64,000 bases of DNA from Serinus canaria (Eukaryota; Chordata; Aves; Passeriformes; Fringillidae): NCBI RefSeq assembly GCF_022539315.1, contig NC_066336.1, forward strand, positions 2,670,600-2,734,599, given 5' to 3'. Below, piece by piece: positions 1-15,616 of the stretch; position 1 is the stretch's first letter; each line of letters starts with the position of its first letter. Below the pieces are notes generated by a model. The model saw only the letters and a program-made list of their open reading frames with translations. It searched no databases and was not told the DNA's origin. The position numbers and the translations under genes are program-made.

Positions 1-3000
1 TTTTGGAGTGTGAACTCCATAAACCTGTGCATAGGGAGTGGTGGGACACACTAAAGGCAGGGCAGTGTTTGGAAACAGCCAGAATTCCCTAGCAGGGAGG
101 CCCTGTGAACTGTTCCATGATCTCAGCTTCTGGAGCATCCCTGTCTCTCTGTCCTGGATTTTTTTGAGATGCCCCTTGGGGTAAAATCTGTGCCTTTCCC
201 CTGCCTGCAGAACAGCATCTGAAGAGCTGAGAGGTGAGTAGGGTGCTGAGGGTCACTGTGGTTCCCCAGCCTTTGGGAGGACAGGAGGTGGCTGCTGTTC
301 CTGCAGCACATCTGCCCTCAGCTCAGCTCCTGGTTTGCACTGTGCTTTCTTCTAGAGCAGGTGCTGGACCAGCCCTGCTGTCCCAGAACACAGCTGGCAG
401 TAGGATTGCTCACCTTTCCCAGGTCATCCTGTCCTGGGGAGGAAAGGCAGGAGTCTGTTTCCTGGCTGGTGTCATCATGGTGTCCCTGATGACACATGGG
501 TTTTTGTCTGTAGTATACCAGTCCTGTATGACTGTAGGCAGTATTCACTGGCTCTGAGTGGATTTCTGAGGGGTATGAGTTTAGCCGTGTTGTTTTCTGG
601 CTTTGGACACAGCAGCTTCAAGACTGAGGTGAACTCTTAACTGATGGAGCCAGAAAAAACTTCCCTGCAGGCAGATTACCAAAATTCCCCGTGCACCAAC
701 TCTGGAAGCCCTGTGTTCTGTTCCCAGCCAGGACTTGCTTGCTCTATTGCTTGCCTGATGAGGTAAGGTGCTTTCTGCTGTGTTCCTAATTGCAGCTGAG
801 TTTCTGCTGTTACACAGTTGGCTGTAGTTTGAAATGCCAGCAGAAAGGTGGAAAAAATTGATGACTCTCAATACCCAGAGTGTTTCCAATGCCCTCCGCC
901 TTAAAAAGAACTTTTATGGTAATTGCAGCACTGATGCACAAGATTTTCATGGTGGTGCACCAGGATCCTCATTGATGTCTGTAGGATTTTTGCTGCCTAT
1001 AGCTTATGTGAGGCTGTGCTTGATGAGCCACAGTTGCAGCAGCAACCTCAGGAGAGAAACAGGAATTAAACCTTGTTGCTCTGCTTCACCTTTTGTGTGA
1101 TAAAGAAGTTACCCACAAAACCAGGGTCTGGCTGCTCTGAATAAAAGCCAAACCTCTTAACAGGACAAACAGCTCCATAATTCCTTTTAATTGCTCAAGT
1201 AAGAAATAATTTCTCCTCTGGTGTTCAGTATTCCTGGTTGAGATGTGCTGTTTGTGCCCAGCACAGTGCCCAAGTGCTCTGGCAGGAAGGTGCTGCCAGT
1301 GATGTTTGCAGTTCTGCTCAGAATGCAAGTGGCTCATTCCTTAGGGGCCTTTGCTGCTGCTGAAATAGGTGCAATTTCTATGGCCAAACTGGAAAAATTC
1401 AAAGAGAACTTCATCAAAATCAATTTAAGCATTTTACTCAGGTGGGTTTTTTTCAAAAGGAGGGGATAGCTGTAACTCTAAATACCAGCTGTATCTAGGA
1501 AAGGGAGATGGCCACTTGTTAGAGGGCAGAAAAGCTTTATCAGTAATATTTAATCTTCAGATTACTACTACCAGGAGCTTTAGGGTGACTTTTAAAGTAA
1601 GGTTGTGGCAGAAGGGTTTTGGTTTTGTGGCTGCCCTCTGGGAAGCTGCTGCAGTGGGCACTGTCCTGCAGCCACTCAGCAGCGAGGAGGGGGCATTTCC
1701 CACCAAGGCTCGGGTGTGTTTACTGGACTCTGTCTGCTCTGAGGTGGGAAAAGGAAAATACTTCATTCTGTGGAGATGTAGTTGCTGAGAAAAGTCCTTG
1801 GTCTTTGTTTCTTCTCTTCCTTCCGTTTTGCTCTGGTTTTACCAGGTGTAAAATACAATTGTCAGCAGTTTACACGGAAGGGGAATGTCAGTTTTCCTGT
1901 TGAAGAAAATATCAAGGATCTGATTGTGAAAGGAAAGGGGAAATTGAAGAATGCCACATGGCTTCCACCTTCCTGTATTTCACCCCAGCAGAACTGACCA
2001 CTTTGTCTGCAGATACTTGCTAAATGGAGAACAATTTTAACAAATTATTCTGTCCTTACTCATAGGGGGGGAATGATATTACTGTGGGAGTAATCAGAAG
2101 GACAAGTTCTTTAGGGCTAAATTAATAATCAAGAATTATTTAGTAATGTCTTAACACAGGATCCAAAGAGCAATGGAATAAAAATCCTGAAATTTACATT
2201 CTTGTTCTTGGTGTAGTCTGATTTGATTTGGCCTGTGGTCATCTGATTCTTAATATTAATTAATTTCATTTTTTATTTGCCTCTGAATATGTTCCTGTAG
2301 ATCGCCCCCCACTTGTAATCTGCAGAGTTCTTTTATATGAAGTATTTTGAACTTCCCAAATTAAAAAAAAAAAAAAAAATATTAATTCTGGACTCTTCTG
2401 TTTGGTGTCATGGCTGGAGCAACAGTCTGTTGATGTTTATGGCTAATCTGCCCAGTGCCAGTTCTGCTCAGGAATATAAATTATCTTCCAGCACCAAGTT
2501 GGTGCTGATGCCAAGGACATGATCTTGACTGCTTCCTAACTTAGCTTTGACCATCTGAGCTGTGAGGAATGAGGAATGTGCTGCATCTAACCTGGAGCTC
2601 TTGGCGGCCACCAATGTCATGGATCCAGTGAGTGGAGAAGCCAGCGCAGGTGACTGGACAGCTGGAGCTGTTTTCTCTGCACAGGAGGGGCAAAGAGAAC
2701 TCTGAATAGCTCAAGGAAATGCTTGGTGTTGTTTGAACAGTCAGAGATCTGCTTCCCTAGTGCTTCCTCCAGCACATGTTACACTTGACCCTGCCAGCAC
2801 TCCACGCCAATAGGAGTCAAGTCTGTCCCCAGTGGTAGATTAAACTGCTTGGCCATTGTTGCAAGTCCAAGATTTTCCTCTCTCACCCTGTATAAATGAC
2901 TGCTTGGATGTGCAGCCAAAGTAAATAGGAGCTAATAAAAACTAGAGATAACACATTCAGAACAGTTGTTACGGACTAACTGTAGCACAAAGAGGCACAA

Positions 3001-6000
3001 GTTTTGCTGGCAGCTTTTCTGCTTGAGTTTTGAAGCTCAATTACCTGAAAAAAAGTTGGTACGGATCAAGTATAACTTCCTTTCTATTGCAAAAGGGGAA
3101 CTGTAGCTGTATTCGTGTGTATCTTCAGAGTAAGAAAGGCATCTGTTAGGCTGTTGAGGCTCTGTTAGGCTGTTGAGTGCTTGCCTTGCAAGGTATAGTG
3201 CACCAGCCCCAGGTGAGCACTGCCTCACCTGAAAGCTGGAAGTGCTGTGGCAGGGCATGCAGCTTCAGAATACTCTTCTTTATTTCCCCACAGTCACTTT
3301 CCTTGTTGGCAATAAATGCATTTTCAATTGACTTTTTCAGTTCCTCAGCACACAGCCTGTGAGGACCACTGCTGTAAGGTAACACTGAGATCCACAGTCT
3401 GCCAGGGGTTGGAAGGAATGGAGATATTTACATGGATATTTACTTTTGGAAGTGCCCCAGCTTACAGTAAAGGGAAGAATGAGATTGGGGAAGTATCACA
3501 GTAGAGTGACAGAGGTTGCCCCTGTATTCCTGTGATGCAATGCTCTTGGACACCTGAGTTACAGCTGGTGCTGTGGTGAGGAGCTGGAGAGGTCTGTAAT
3601 TGTTTGGGATTAAGGCTGCTTTAAGTGCCTGTATGTTACCAGCACATACTCACTGTATGTCTGGAGAGGGCTGACCTACTGGAGTCCTTCTGCAGTGGCT
3701 TTCTTTGCTTTTCCCTTCCTGAGACCTTTGGCTCTGGATCCAGTGTAGTCCTGCACCATGTCCTTCAGCCCCTTCTGCAGTGGGATGGTCTGTGATGACC
3801 AAAAAGTTAGAGAGAACTGAGGGCTGAGTGTGTGATATGGCATTAAAGGATTAATGGCTACTGAGCAATAATTACCATAAATTATGCAGACTAAGTCCAG
3901 ATCTAGGAACAATTTTACCTCTTTAATTCCAAGCCAGTCATGGCTCACGCTGACAGCACACCTGGAAATGAGGTAACTGAGTAATCTGCCCACATTGTTC
4001 AGATCTGCTGGGGCTTGGGCACAGCTTTAGTATGTGTTTTCCCTGCTCCTGGGCAACCTTTGTTCTCCTGCAGCCAGGAAGTCTCCCTGATGGGATAAGA
4101 CAGGGTGCTTCAGTGCCTTTCTTGAGAAGGACGCTGTTAATTCACCTGTGGTGTGACTTGCCTGTGAAATTCCCTTCCCAGATGCAAAGATCTCACTGTT
4201 ATTGCAGTATGAGATGGAAACACTTCCAGTGCTGCCTGAACATGTTATTTAGGTCAGTTGCAAGGAAGATGGCAACATGAATCAGAAGAGTTGGAAGAGA
4301 AAGAAAGTCATTAGACAGCACCTTGCCATCCCCTGCCAATGTGGGGATTTTCTCTGCTGACGCAGAAGCCCGGCTGGAGCAGGAGCACACATTCAATGTC
4401 TTGTGCTCTTGGTGTGGTGGTGTGGCTGGAGCTGGACTGGCAATGAACCAGTGGGCTGCAAAGACAGACAGACCTTGTCTTTGCCACTCTGTATCAGCAC
4501 CTAGATCTTCGTGGGTGAAGGAACTAATCTCTGAGAGAGACAGAACAAAGTCTCCTCCTTATCTCTCTAGAAAACAAGATATATCAGGATGATTGGCCTG
4601 AGTGCATCCATCGTGGGTGAATGAGCCTCCAGAAGGTGGTTTTACAGAGGCATGTTCATCTGTTGTTGTAATCATTGACAGCTTGGGGGATATTCCCATT
4701 CCAGTAATGGGCATGTGGTGCCCAGTGCACTAGAGCAGCTCCAAGGGAATTCAGCAGAATTCATTCACCAAGGCCTGAGTGTGCTGGGCCAGCCTTGGGC
4801 TGGAGGGCTGTCAGTGCTGGTGGGAAACCCCTGAAAATATCCCACTGGGCAGGGCTCTGCCAGGCACTCCGTTTCCCTTCCCAAAGGAAGTAGCCTGAAT
4901 TTACCCAGTGCTCTGTAGAGACCTGTAGGCTAAAACAAATTATTTTTACACAGTAGGAAACATTGAGACCAACCTTAACTGATGAAGTAATTTGCCAGCT
5001 TTTAGCTTCAAGGTCCCTAGTCCCTCAGGGCTTTCCAGTGTAAAGGCTTGGGTCTGTTTCCCAGAAAGATTCTCTTGGATATGTGCTTTTGGCTCATTAC
5101 TGGCTCTTTTATTTTTCCAAGAGCCAGCTCTGGTTAGCTTCGTTCTCACAGCATTGTTTTCCATTCTAGAAGAAGCTTTTGCTGGCTCTCCTAAACTATT
5201 GCATGGGAATTGCTTACTAGCTTACATTTTTTTTTGTTTGTTTTGACCCAAAGCTGTGCTTTGCTCCTCTCTGTAACACTGCCAGCATAATTTCCAGTCT
5301 CTTTTAAGCATATGTTTTGCAATAATATCTAAAGTCTTGGCTCCAAGTAACTGCCTTACAGAGAGATTAGTATCTTCTAACGAAGGAATTGAGAAGCAAA
5401 TAGTGAGAACAAAAGCAATATCTCGAGAGCCTGTAAGACTATCCTGACCTTTCCCAAAGGCCTCAGCCTGGCCCTCAGTGCTCAGCAGATGGCAGAAATC
5501 AGGGTGGACTTTGATTTGTAGAGGCCTCTGCCTGGCTGCTGTGTTTGCGGGAAATGTGCTCAGCACATTGTGGCCATCTGGGCTTGACTGTACTATTCTG
5601 ATAATCCCCAGGGAGCCTTCTCCAGCAAAGCTCATCCTTGATGGAAGTCCTCTCTGGCTGACCTTGTGGAAGGCTAGTATTAGCAGTGTGGGTTTTTGAC
5701 ATTTGACAGCAGCATTCCTCATAGGAAGAAAATGGGCTTGGGAAATGCTTTGGCCAGGAAAGAAGGTGCCACTCACCAGGTATCCATGTGGGCACACAGC
5801 TGGAATTACACTAGCAAGTGAGGAGGTTAGTGTTAATGTTTTCTAAACTCCAAGAGGAAGTGTCACAGGAATGCAAAGGCCATCAGAAAACCAACTGGAA
5901 AATTGCCTTGCTTTAGATGGGAGAACCAGATGGGGGGTTGAACCTGGAGCTGAGAGTCTCAAAATTGCAAGGGAGCTGAGTGACTGGCCATTCACAGGGA

Positions 6001-9000
6001 GACAAGAGTCAGATGAGGGGGTTCTGGCAGGAGCTGGAATCTTCATCTGGATCTAAATGAAGGTCTGCTCTTCAGAAGAAACGAGCTGGCTTTGTCTGAA
6101 ATCAAAAGAATGATTGGGTGCTCAGCATCCCTGGAACTGACAGGTCAAAATATAGGCTGCCAAATTCAAGAAATGAGGAAAGAACAAAACCAAACCCTCT
6201 CCCAGGCTGTGTTCTGAGGCTGTGACTGCTCTGCCTCAGATATTTAGCATTTCAGGTGTGGGGGGGGTGTATGGCAGCCTGAGTGGCCAGTCCCAGGGGC
6301 AGTGCTGTCCTCAGGGAGCAGGATGTCTGCCCTGCCCTTTGCACTGTGCATCTGGCAGTGTGTGACTGATTTTGCTTCTAAATCACACACTCTCTGCTCA
6401 TTACCCACCCACGATAGGCTGCTGGACCTGAGGCACCCATTCTGCTCCCTCCTGCCTGTCCCTGGCCATCCATAGTGACAAGCCTCAACCCTTTTCCTGA
6501 CCTTTTGACTCTTCAGCTGTGCAGTGTGTGGAGCTTGCTCCAGGCTGCTTGTGACTCAAAATCCCAGGAGAGTTTGTGTGATGGTGCCACAGAGGCTCCT
6601 CTCCACGTCTGTCCCATGGCAGTCTGTCCCTGTGTTGCCCAGGCAAAAGGGACTCTCCTGCCTCTGGCTCTGCTGGCCAGCCCTCTCATCAGCCACACTC
6701 TTGAGAAATCTTAGTGGAGATGTGGACCTGGCAGATGGAAGCTGTTACCTCATTCCACAAAAATGCTTTGTTATTGAGAAAATGGAAACTGTCTGAGGTT
6801 TGGGAGCTGAATAGAGTCATTGGTGTCTGTTTTAACCGCAGCTTAGTGGTGACTGCTCAAAAGTTCCCCTCTCTGAGCATTCCCTTTTCCTACACCCATA
6901 ATCTTCAAGGCATTGGAGGGCTGTGATGACTTAACTCATTAGCTGAGCAAAAAAAATGTTGAATGCTGCTGCATGCTCTGCAGAAACTTCACTAAAACCT
7001 CAACATCTTCCAGCAAAACAAAAATGATGAGCCAAGAAATAACCCTTTGCAAGCTGTTGGCCAGAGAAGTGATCCCTATGGATACTAAGCCAAATTCAGC
7101 CCTTTTTACAGTTTCAGCTGGGTGTCTTGTTTACTTGACTTTGAAAAGCTCTCTGAAGATTATGCAGGAACTTCTTGGAGAGAAAAGACATGCTTGGAGA
7201 CTTAGGTTTGTAATTCTTAAACAAGGGTATCTGAGCCCCAGTCCTGAGGAGAAATTTCTTTTCATCAATTTTTAAAAGCAGATTTCAGCATTGTGGATTT
7301 GAGAGATTTCCCTAAAAACAGGGATTGAAGTGTTTGCAAGCTAGTTTTCATATTGCTGTGAATAATGACTTGGCTTAGTCCAGAAGAGCATTAACCTAAA
7401 CACAGGCCTTGTTTTACTTAACAGATATTTGTGAAACTGGCATCTGATAGCTCTTTTTGAGAACCTTCCATAAGCATTCCTCACCAGCACCCTAAGAGAA
7501 CCAAGAGCAACAGCTTTTTGGAAATAAAATGAACACTTTATTTATGTATTTTTAAACTAATTAATCTTGGCAGGCCAAATGAATGTCTTCCAGCTGCTAC
7601 AGATGGTTTTCACATGACTAAATATTTTGGTGTGTAGAAAAACCTAAAATAGTGGAACCACAAGATATTAAGTATTTAATTATTACCCTGGAATGTAAAT
7701 ATGACCTTGATATTTTAATTTTGTTTGCCCAAATTTCAAGAGTTCCCTTACAAATCCATCAAACAATGCAGTTCTGACCTTGTTATCTGTGAATCAGAGT
7801 GACTACTCAGCATCTTCTCCAAATTTATTTAAATATCAGAGTGGGTTTTAGAAACAGGAATTTGCTTAACTGGAAAAATAATCCCAGCTGCTTGAGGCAG
7901 AACCCAGGATCAAGGTTTGAAATGTAATGGACTAGTTCTGTTCTAGATCCCTGCTTTCAGGTTTAGCCATAAAAATCCTTTCTAGGCTCAGCTCTGCCTC
8001 TTAAGCTCTTAAGGAAGGTTTTAATATAAAATACAAATTGTAAAAACAATTAGCAGTTATTTTTTAGCCTGTATCTTACCCATTTAGAATGCATGTGTTG
8101 TTCCTGTAGCTGTAAAGCAGCCTTATTTCTTGAATGATCCAAGCCCACAAGATTTCCTTCATGTGAGTGTGTCAGAGGTAATTTCTGTGGTGGTTCAAGG
8201 CTGTGTGGCTGCAGATCATACACAACCTGCATGTGCACTCAGGCTTCTTGTAAAAAATGTCTTGTTGTAGTTCTTCTAATGAAACAAAAGAAAAGGAATC
8301 ATATAAAATATGTATCTGGAAGGCCTAACCTTCAGCACAGTTGAAGACAAAAATTCCTCTCTGAGGTCCACACCTGATGTCATTGTTTCTGGATATTGCT
8401 CAGGATGGGAAGACAACAAAAAAATACTGGGTCCTAAGCTGTCCCTGAGTGCAAGGACTGCATTTGTCAGCATCATGAGCCCCAGCACCAGCCTAAAATC
8501 CTGACTTTTGACCTGACCTTGGAATTCCACTACCCTCATTTAAGGGAAACGTGGATTTTTCCTTTCTTAAAAACTAACCCATTTTGAACTGGTGCATAAC
8601 TTCCTGGTGCTGCCCTGTCCCAGTTCTGCCTGCCAGCTCAGCCTGCTCACTGCTAAACCCCCAAGTTTAAATAGCAGGAGCAGCTAGCAGAGGCATGGTT
8701 GGGAGATCTGGACTCTGGATTAGCTGTGCTCTGTGACAGCACAACACTGTCTGTCTGTTACAGGGCTGGAAGGCACCTTAAAGACCATGTCCTTCTCTTA
8801 CTTCTCCTGCTCCTCTCAGAGTCAGGGTTGTGCAATCTGTAGGTGCAGGTCTGTACCCCACGTTGGTGGGTGTCACAGTTTCCACTGACAGGGGTATGTG
8901 CTGCATCTCCAAAGGAGAAGAAAGATGGAACTTGGATCTTGGTTCCATTTTTAGTTCTACAGGCCATGCCTAGTGCCAGAACTCTCTGAGGTGCAAATCC

Positions 9001-12000
9001 CTGGAGGGAGATCGCATTACTCCCTGACCTGTGGGTATTACAAGGGTAAATAATGTTTTTGCTGCTGACAGCTGTTAGGGAATTGAGGAAGCCACAATCC
9101 AATGAGAGGTGTGGGATATCAGCTCTGGAAACTGAGGACTTTTTGCATTAATGATCTTGCACTGGATCATCACATGTTTGTGTCACTGGCAGTAGAGAAT
9201 CAGGGAGCTAAACTGCTTCCCAGGTAAATCTTTAGTTTGTGTCCTTAAATTTGGATTATTTATTCTCATCTTCCTCTTTCCTTGGCACATTTTCAAAAAG
9301 AAAAGGCAGCATTTAAATCTAAAGGCATTTCAGTGGCTCCCCTTAGCTCAGTGAACAGTTGACATCAAGAAAATTGCTGAGTGCCTAACTCAGAACATTC
9401 TGGAATACACAGACTAGTAGTGGAACTCACCAAGAGTCATTAAAAGCAAAAAGTGCACAGCGTGTTTTGCATCTATCTCAGCAAAGAAAAGTTTTATTTC
9501 TGCTATTTCACAACCCTATGCAAACACCATATAACTCACAGAAAGATTAAATCTGGCCCAATGTGCATGTGCAGGAGTGTTGGATGTGTTGCTTTTGGAG
9601 AGCCCAGAGCTGAGTGTGGGAAATCATAACTGCACGTCAGGTTGGTGAAGGTGCACAGATTGTGTTGTGCTTCATGCCATGTGAAACAGCAACAACTACA
9701 GGATGATGAAATAATGCTTTCAGGTCCTTGATAGCTTGGAGTTTTAATTTTAGAAGAAGATGTAGAGCAGAACTTTGAATAAAAATGGAAAAGGGGAATG
9801 CAGAGACCCTGAATTATGAGTAGATCAGACTGTTTGAGCCACACTGACCCTTTCAAGTGACAATCCAGGTTCTGCTGCTCACCCTGTTAGCACCTGACTT
9901 GGTAAGTCAGGCTGATAATGATGTTCAAGAGTTTTACACTTTATGTTAGGAGTTTTGCTTCTTTTGTTTTTTTTCTGTCATTATGACATGTAGGAGTAAA
10001 AAGGCTTTGGAAGTGAAATATGTCTACACAAAACTGGAATCATGTCTCTTGTGAAAATTTAGAGTAACTTACTGCAAGTGTCCGATTTCTGGTCACAAGT
10101 AATGACATTTAAACTCCTGTAGGAAATACAATCCCCATGCTGATGTCACCCTTGGTTTATGATATGAGTGCTTTTGTTGCTGGACAAGCACTTGAGTGTT
10201 TGCTAATGAAGTGCTGGTTTACTCCTGAGAGTTTCTGGCTGGTGGCACCTGCTGTACCTGACTGTGAGGTGAGGGTAGAGGAGCACCCTGGCACAGCTGG
10301 GTTCCTGCTGCTCCATCGCTGTCAGCAATGCAAGGTAACAGAACTGGGCTGAGCTTTTCTTTCCAGGGTTTGCCAGTTTGGGACAAATAGCTTGTAAATG
10401 GGGCACTTTTGTTCTGATCAGCTCCAGAACAGAGGGAGGGTGTTGGCATTGCAGTGAAGGCCCTGATCCTCGGGCTGTTTGAGCATGTGAACAGCTTTGG
10501 GAACTTTTTCCCAACAGTCAGAGTGCACATCAGCATCAGTGAGTGTGGAGCACCTTCCCTGCAGCAAAGAAATGAGGCATTGCTTCCCATCTGCTTCAAG
10601 GGCTGACAGCAGCTCTTCTTGGTCCTCAGCTGAAAGTTGCCAAGAGAGGAGCCTCTGTTAGAGAAAATTCTGGTCTTTCTGATCCTATTTAACCTCTGAG
10701 AGATGTGCTTCGTGTAGGTTTCCTTCAATCAGAGAATGAGATTCTCAAAAGGAGCCATGGACCTCATCAGGGACTCTTGATGTTGTTACTTCTTTTCTCT
10801 TCTTGTGGGATTTTTTTTCTTTAAAGGAACAGCTTTTCCTGCCTTTCTGAGTTTTTAGGCACAGTCAGTCCACATATTTACTGAGCTGCCTGCCAGCAGC
10901 AGCTCCAGTTCTGACATAGACATCTCCAGTGGGCAGGGGATGGGGTTGGAAACTCCATGTGTAGCTGCATGATATAAAGGCATTCATACATTTTGTGGGC
11001 ATTTCTGTCCCTTAAAATAGCTGTTTCCACGTAGTCTTTTGGATGTGGCACAGCTTTCCCTTTCATGGGTGCCACCAAAGACTACTTCTGCCCAGAAACA
11101 GGAGTGCATGTTGCATCTTGCAAATTTCCTTTTAGTACTTGCAAGAAGTAATTTTGTAGAGATGTTATGCAAAATACGTGACAATTGCAACTGATGGCTT
11201 CTATTATTTAAATTTTGCAGTACTTAAGAGTCATTTTAAAGGTGCCAGTGAGAATGGTTTGAAGATAACCAGCTCTGTATCATGAAAGTAAATGACACGT
11301 GCTGGCCAGATCACCTGGCAGAGAAGTCTTCAGTCATAGCAGGGAACTTGTTTCACTTCTACCCTAGCAGGGCAGTGGCTGGAAGGTGTTCTCTTCCCCT
11401 CTCAGCCATCCCATCTGTCCCCTTTCTGTCCCCTTTGCTCGGCTGTGCTGCCCTTGGGAGCGCTGCCCTGTTTCGGGAGGGCTGCAGCTGGCACACACAG
11501 CATCTCCTGGGCAACAAATGATCCTCGTTTTTGTTTCGGAGAACCATCAAGCCAAGCCGTTCCCGGGGTGGTAACATGAGACAATTTGTCTTTTGCCAGG
11601 ACTCAGTCCTCCCCCAGATTTAGAAGCTGCTCGCATGCTTGGTGCTGCAGGGCTGGCATTGCCTTTGCTTGCAAGGGACACCAGCAGCTGTAAAAAGCAC
11701 TTTATAGGGAGAGTGTCCCTGTTCCTTGGGCCAAGAGCCAGCACAGGTGGGGAGGCCCTCAGGGATCTGGCAGAGAGAGAGTGCACAAGCGTCACTGCAG
11801 CGTCTCCTGTCACCTTCCTGCCTTTCTCTTCCCTCTGCTGATTTTGGAGTGCCCCAAAAAGCACAAAACTGCCAGAGCTCAGATGCACGTTACCTCTCTC
11901 CATCAATCTGCTTATATGCAAGAAACCAACTGCAAATGCTTGTGTTTGGGAGGCAAAGAATCAAATCGGAAGAGGGAGCATTTTGACCAAATTTGGTGAA

Positions 12001-15000
12001 AAAATTCACTTTGCCCTTTAAGTAATTGGTGTGCATTAAATAAAGCATGTCTGGGATATGTGTCTTTTCCTGCTACTGGAAGTCAAAGTCGCTTTGTTTA
12101 TTGAAAAGAAACATGAAGCTGAGCAGAGCCTTAATCAGCAAAAGAGCTTTCAGGCTTGCTGGGGAGACAGGGAATAGGGACTGGGTTCAAATTGTACAGG
12201 TTGGTTTTCAGGACATGAGCTAAAAACACCATCACCAGGGCTGTGTCCAGTGCTTGAGGCAGTCCCTTGATTGCCTTTTTGGGCAAAACAGAGGTGTAAG
12301 CTCATAAGGATCTTTTATTAAGGACTGCAAAAAGCTTTGTAAATACCAACTTAAATTATCAATCAACTAAGAAATAAGAATGGCTTCATCCTCATTTTAA
12401 AAAGCAGCTGTCTCTAGGGAAAGGAAAAGTGCAAACTACAGCATAAGGATTCAGTTGTGAGAGAACTTCAGGGAAATAGAGCGGAATTACATTATTTTGC
12501 AGTAATATCTACACTGAGATGCACAGGCCCCAAGAACTAGCAACTAGAGCAGTCAGATTATTTTTTCTGCATATAGGCTGTGATGTCTGTTTGAGTTGCA
12601 AGATTCTTGTGTGCTGAGCTGATCCAAGATGAAGGTACATTGGCCTCAGTGTGCAGTTAGTCATTTCCTGTCACGCTTTCATGTTTGAATTCTGTTGTAC
12701 TGCATATGACCTTTATTTTGTGGGGCAAAGAGATCTTGAAAACATGATTGCCAGGAATCCTCAGATTGTTATGTTAGATAAGCATTGAGAAATTGATATG
12801 GCTGTGGGTTACATGGGTATAAACCAATTCAGTCCAAAATTAAACTTTCAATGCTAGATTGTAGCATGCTCACAACGTGCTTATTGAGAGTACTTGCACA
12901 CCTGTCCCTTGCTCCTTTTTGAGAACTGACAGGAGCAGCCCTTTCCCTGGACTGCAGCTCCTGCTCCTCCGATCAAACCAAAGCTCCTGTGATCAGTCAC
13001 ATTCCCTGAAACTTGGCTTCAGCATCTTTCTTCCTCTTATGGCCACTGTGACCATGTGTGCAGCTGCTGCCCTGAGCCAACCCCAGCCTCAGTGGTAGCT
13101 GTGCCTGGCTGCCAGTGTCCCCTGCTTGTCACTGGCACGTGGCACAAAAGGTACCTGTCACGAGGAGCCTCTCTGTTCTCTGCAGCCTCCACAGAGACAA
13201 GCCAGAATCTCTCCTGGCATGATTTTAAGCCATGGGTTTCTTAACTGCCTGACAGAAGGGTCTGTGTAGAGTTGGCCAGAAGTTTCTGGAGTGTTCCTAT
13301 CTTGTTCCTCTGCTCTCAGACTTCTTCCATCTGTTAATGGTCTGTTTGAATGTTATGGGCCCAAAGTGCCCAAATGACTTCAATTCCTGACTTCCTGTTG
13401 AGTGCACAGAATTTGCTTACTTTGTGCTCATTTTGAATAAGATTAACAGTTGATCTCTTGAGCAAACATTCCAATTTAATGTCAGCAGAATGACATAGGC
13501 TGCCTGCTCTGCGTGTTCCCAAATAGTTTTACTGCTGTTAGCTACACCTCTGAAAGACCAAGAGTTTGTTCTGAACCTAAAATAGTTAGTTAACCCCTAT
13601 AGATGTTTAGTAATAAATTTTTAACTCTGAAATCATTCCCTGTTTTTTTTACTTGGCGGAGTTTCTGTTTTTATGGTTGGATAGTAGGGACTTTACAGCT
13701 TCTTTCTCAGACCCTGGTAGAATTAACTTTCCTTAAAGAAAGTGAGTCCAGAGCAAGGGCTGAATGTTCTCCTGTGCCTCTGGTACCTCAGGAGCCCAGC
13801 ACAGCAGTGGTGGCATCTTGCCCTTGCTCACCTTGGACCAGGTGTGATGTCTCTGTCACAGTTTCCTGCAGGCACCTCTGGGCAGGCTGGGGGCTGGAGG
13901 CAGGTGTGATTTTCTTGCTGATTGTATTCTGTTTAAGAGTACAATCAGACATTTATGGGATAGGTGTGGTTTTGGCACCGTCCTTTATCTGTATGCAGGG
14001 CTGCCAGGAGCAGTCTGTGATATGGCTTTGTTCTTTGGATGGGCCAACTAAAAGATCTCCCCTGAACAATGGGAAACCCTTATTTTGTCATTCTAAGACT
14101 GTATTAAAGTCATGCAGCCGTTTAGGCTTGTCTTGTCTGCTACTTCATTTTTAACGGATTCTGCTGCTTCCTCATTAAGCTGTGGGCATTTTCAGGAAGC
14201 TGCTTACCTTGCTGACAGCAAGTTATTTTATTTGAAATGCAAGGTGTTTCTTTAGAGTATTGCCAGCCATTTTACTCAATCTGTTGCACAGCCTGGAGCA
14301 ACCCATGACAGCTCTGGGCAGGAGGGTGTCCTGCCCATGCTTGGGGAAAGGCTGAGGCACAGCTTGCTCAGCAGAGCTCAGTGTGTGCACATGCACGAGC
14401 ACAACACCCCAGTGGTGCAGGGAGGATGTGGCCATACACCCAGCTGATCTGCTTATCTCCTGCCTCTGAGGCTCACTGTAAGAACCAAACTTTCCCTGTG
14501 TGTTGGAAAAATGAGCTGCAGCATCCTCTGCTTGTGCTGGTGATGGGGAAGCTGCTGTGTGATGCCTGTGGCTGTCCTGGTGGTCCCTGCAAAGAATCTC
14601 CTCCTTGCCATGCTGGAGCCTTTCCTACTTAAGATTTCAGAGCTGTCCTGGGGAAGGCTGAAGCTGGAAGGCAGCTTGGAGGCCAGAGCTGAGGGCAGGA
14701 AGTGACTCACTGGTGCTGCAAGCAGGCGGGTGAAACTCTAATGCAATGCTGCTCCCAAGGATGCCCCATGCAGGCTGGGTCACCCTGAGGGAGCACTGGG
14801 ACCTCTCCCCAGCTGCCTCAAGCTCTCCTCTGACAGCCCTGGGGATGCTGCAGGTCTGCAGCAGCGCTGGTGGGTTTGGGAACAGAGTGGCAGGGCACAG
14901 GTAGGCATGAGAAGCAGCTTAAGAAGTGTAGAGAAACCCCCACAGCACCCCTATCCCCAAGAACCTGGGCTGGCCTGCGGCCAGGGTGCACAGTGACCCT

Positions 15001-15616
15001 GTGCAGATGCCCAGAAGTGGTGTCAGGAAACGTGGAATGAAAGCACTCCCAGCATAATGGAGGGGCTGGAGCTGCTCCTCAGAGCAAGCAGCTGGTTTGC
15101 CTTTTAGGGTCGGCAGCAGGCAGAAACAATTTCATGCAGATTCCAGGACCCATAATGGTTCTGGAAAGCTAGCAGGAACAAAAAGTGTTCTTCTCCTCTG
15201 CTGACCTTGGAGTGCTTTGGGGACTGTCTTTCAAAGCCGTGTCCCTGGAAGGTTTCATCCTTACATGGGGAATACTTGCCTGTCCCAGTGAGGTGGTGCT
15301 TTCTCTTCTGTGTGTCTGTTTAGGTGTGAACTGCAATTGTTTGTATTTATGCTCAGACAGCCGTGGGGAGGTGAGAATAGGCAGGGACCTGACAGACAGT
15401 CAAAAGCAGGTCTTTTCCTGTGTCCTGGAAAGATGAAGTGTTTCCCTAGGAATAACCCCATGGATTACTCTAGGGTGACTCTGTGGAGCAGCTGGTTGTG
15501 AGCTGACAACAAACAAACTGGTGTGAAGTTACATGGGGTTACAGGTTCACCACACACACACACAAGACTCCAGACCTAAGGATTTCATTGTAGGAGGAAC
15601 TGTCTCAAAAAGCCAC

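Noticed and set aside
5222..5797. 191-codon minus-strand frame in the gene-poor left region
   Set aside because: Length is about the chance maximum for this much sequence, and I see no family motif; worth only a routine protein search.
8758..8800. Possible CR1 fragment (GGGCTGGAAGGCACCTTAAAG)
   Set aside because: Resembles the internal part of the CR1 3' region, but only about 30 bases match and no flanking CR1 sequence continues.
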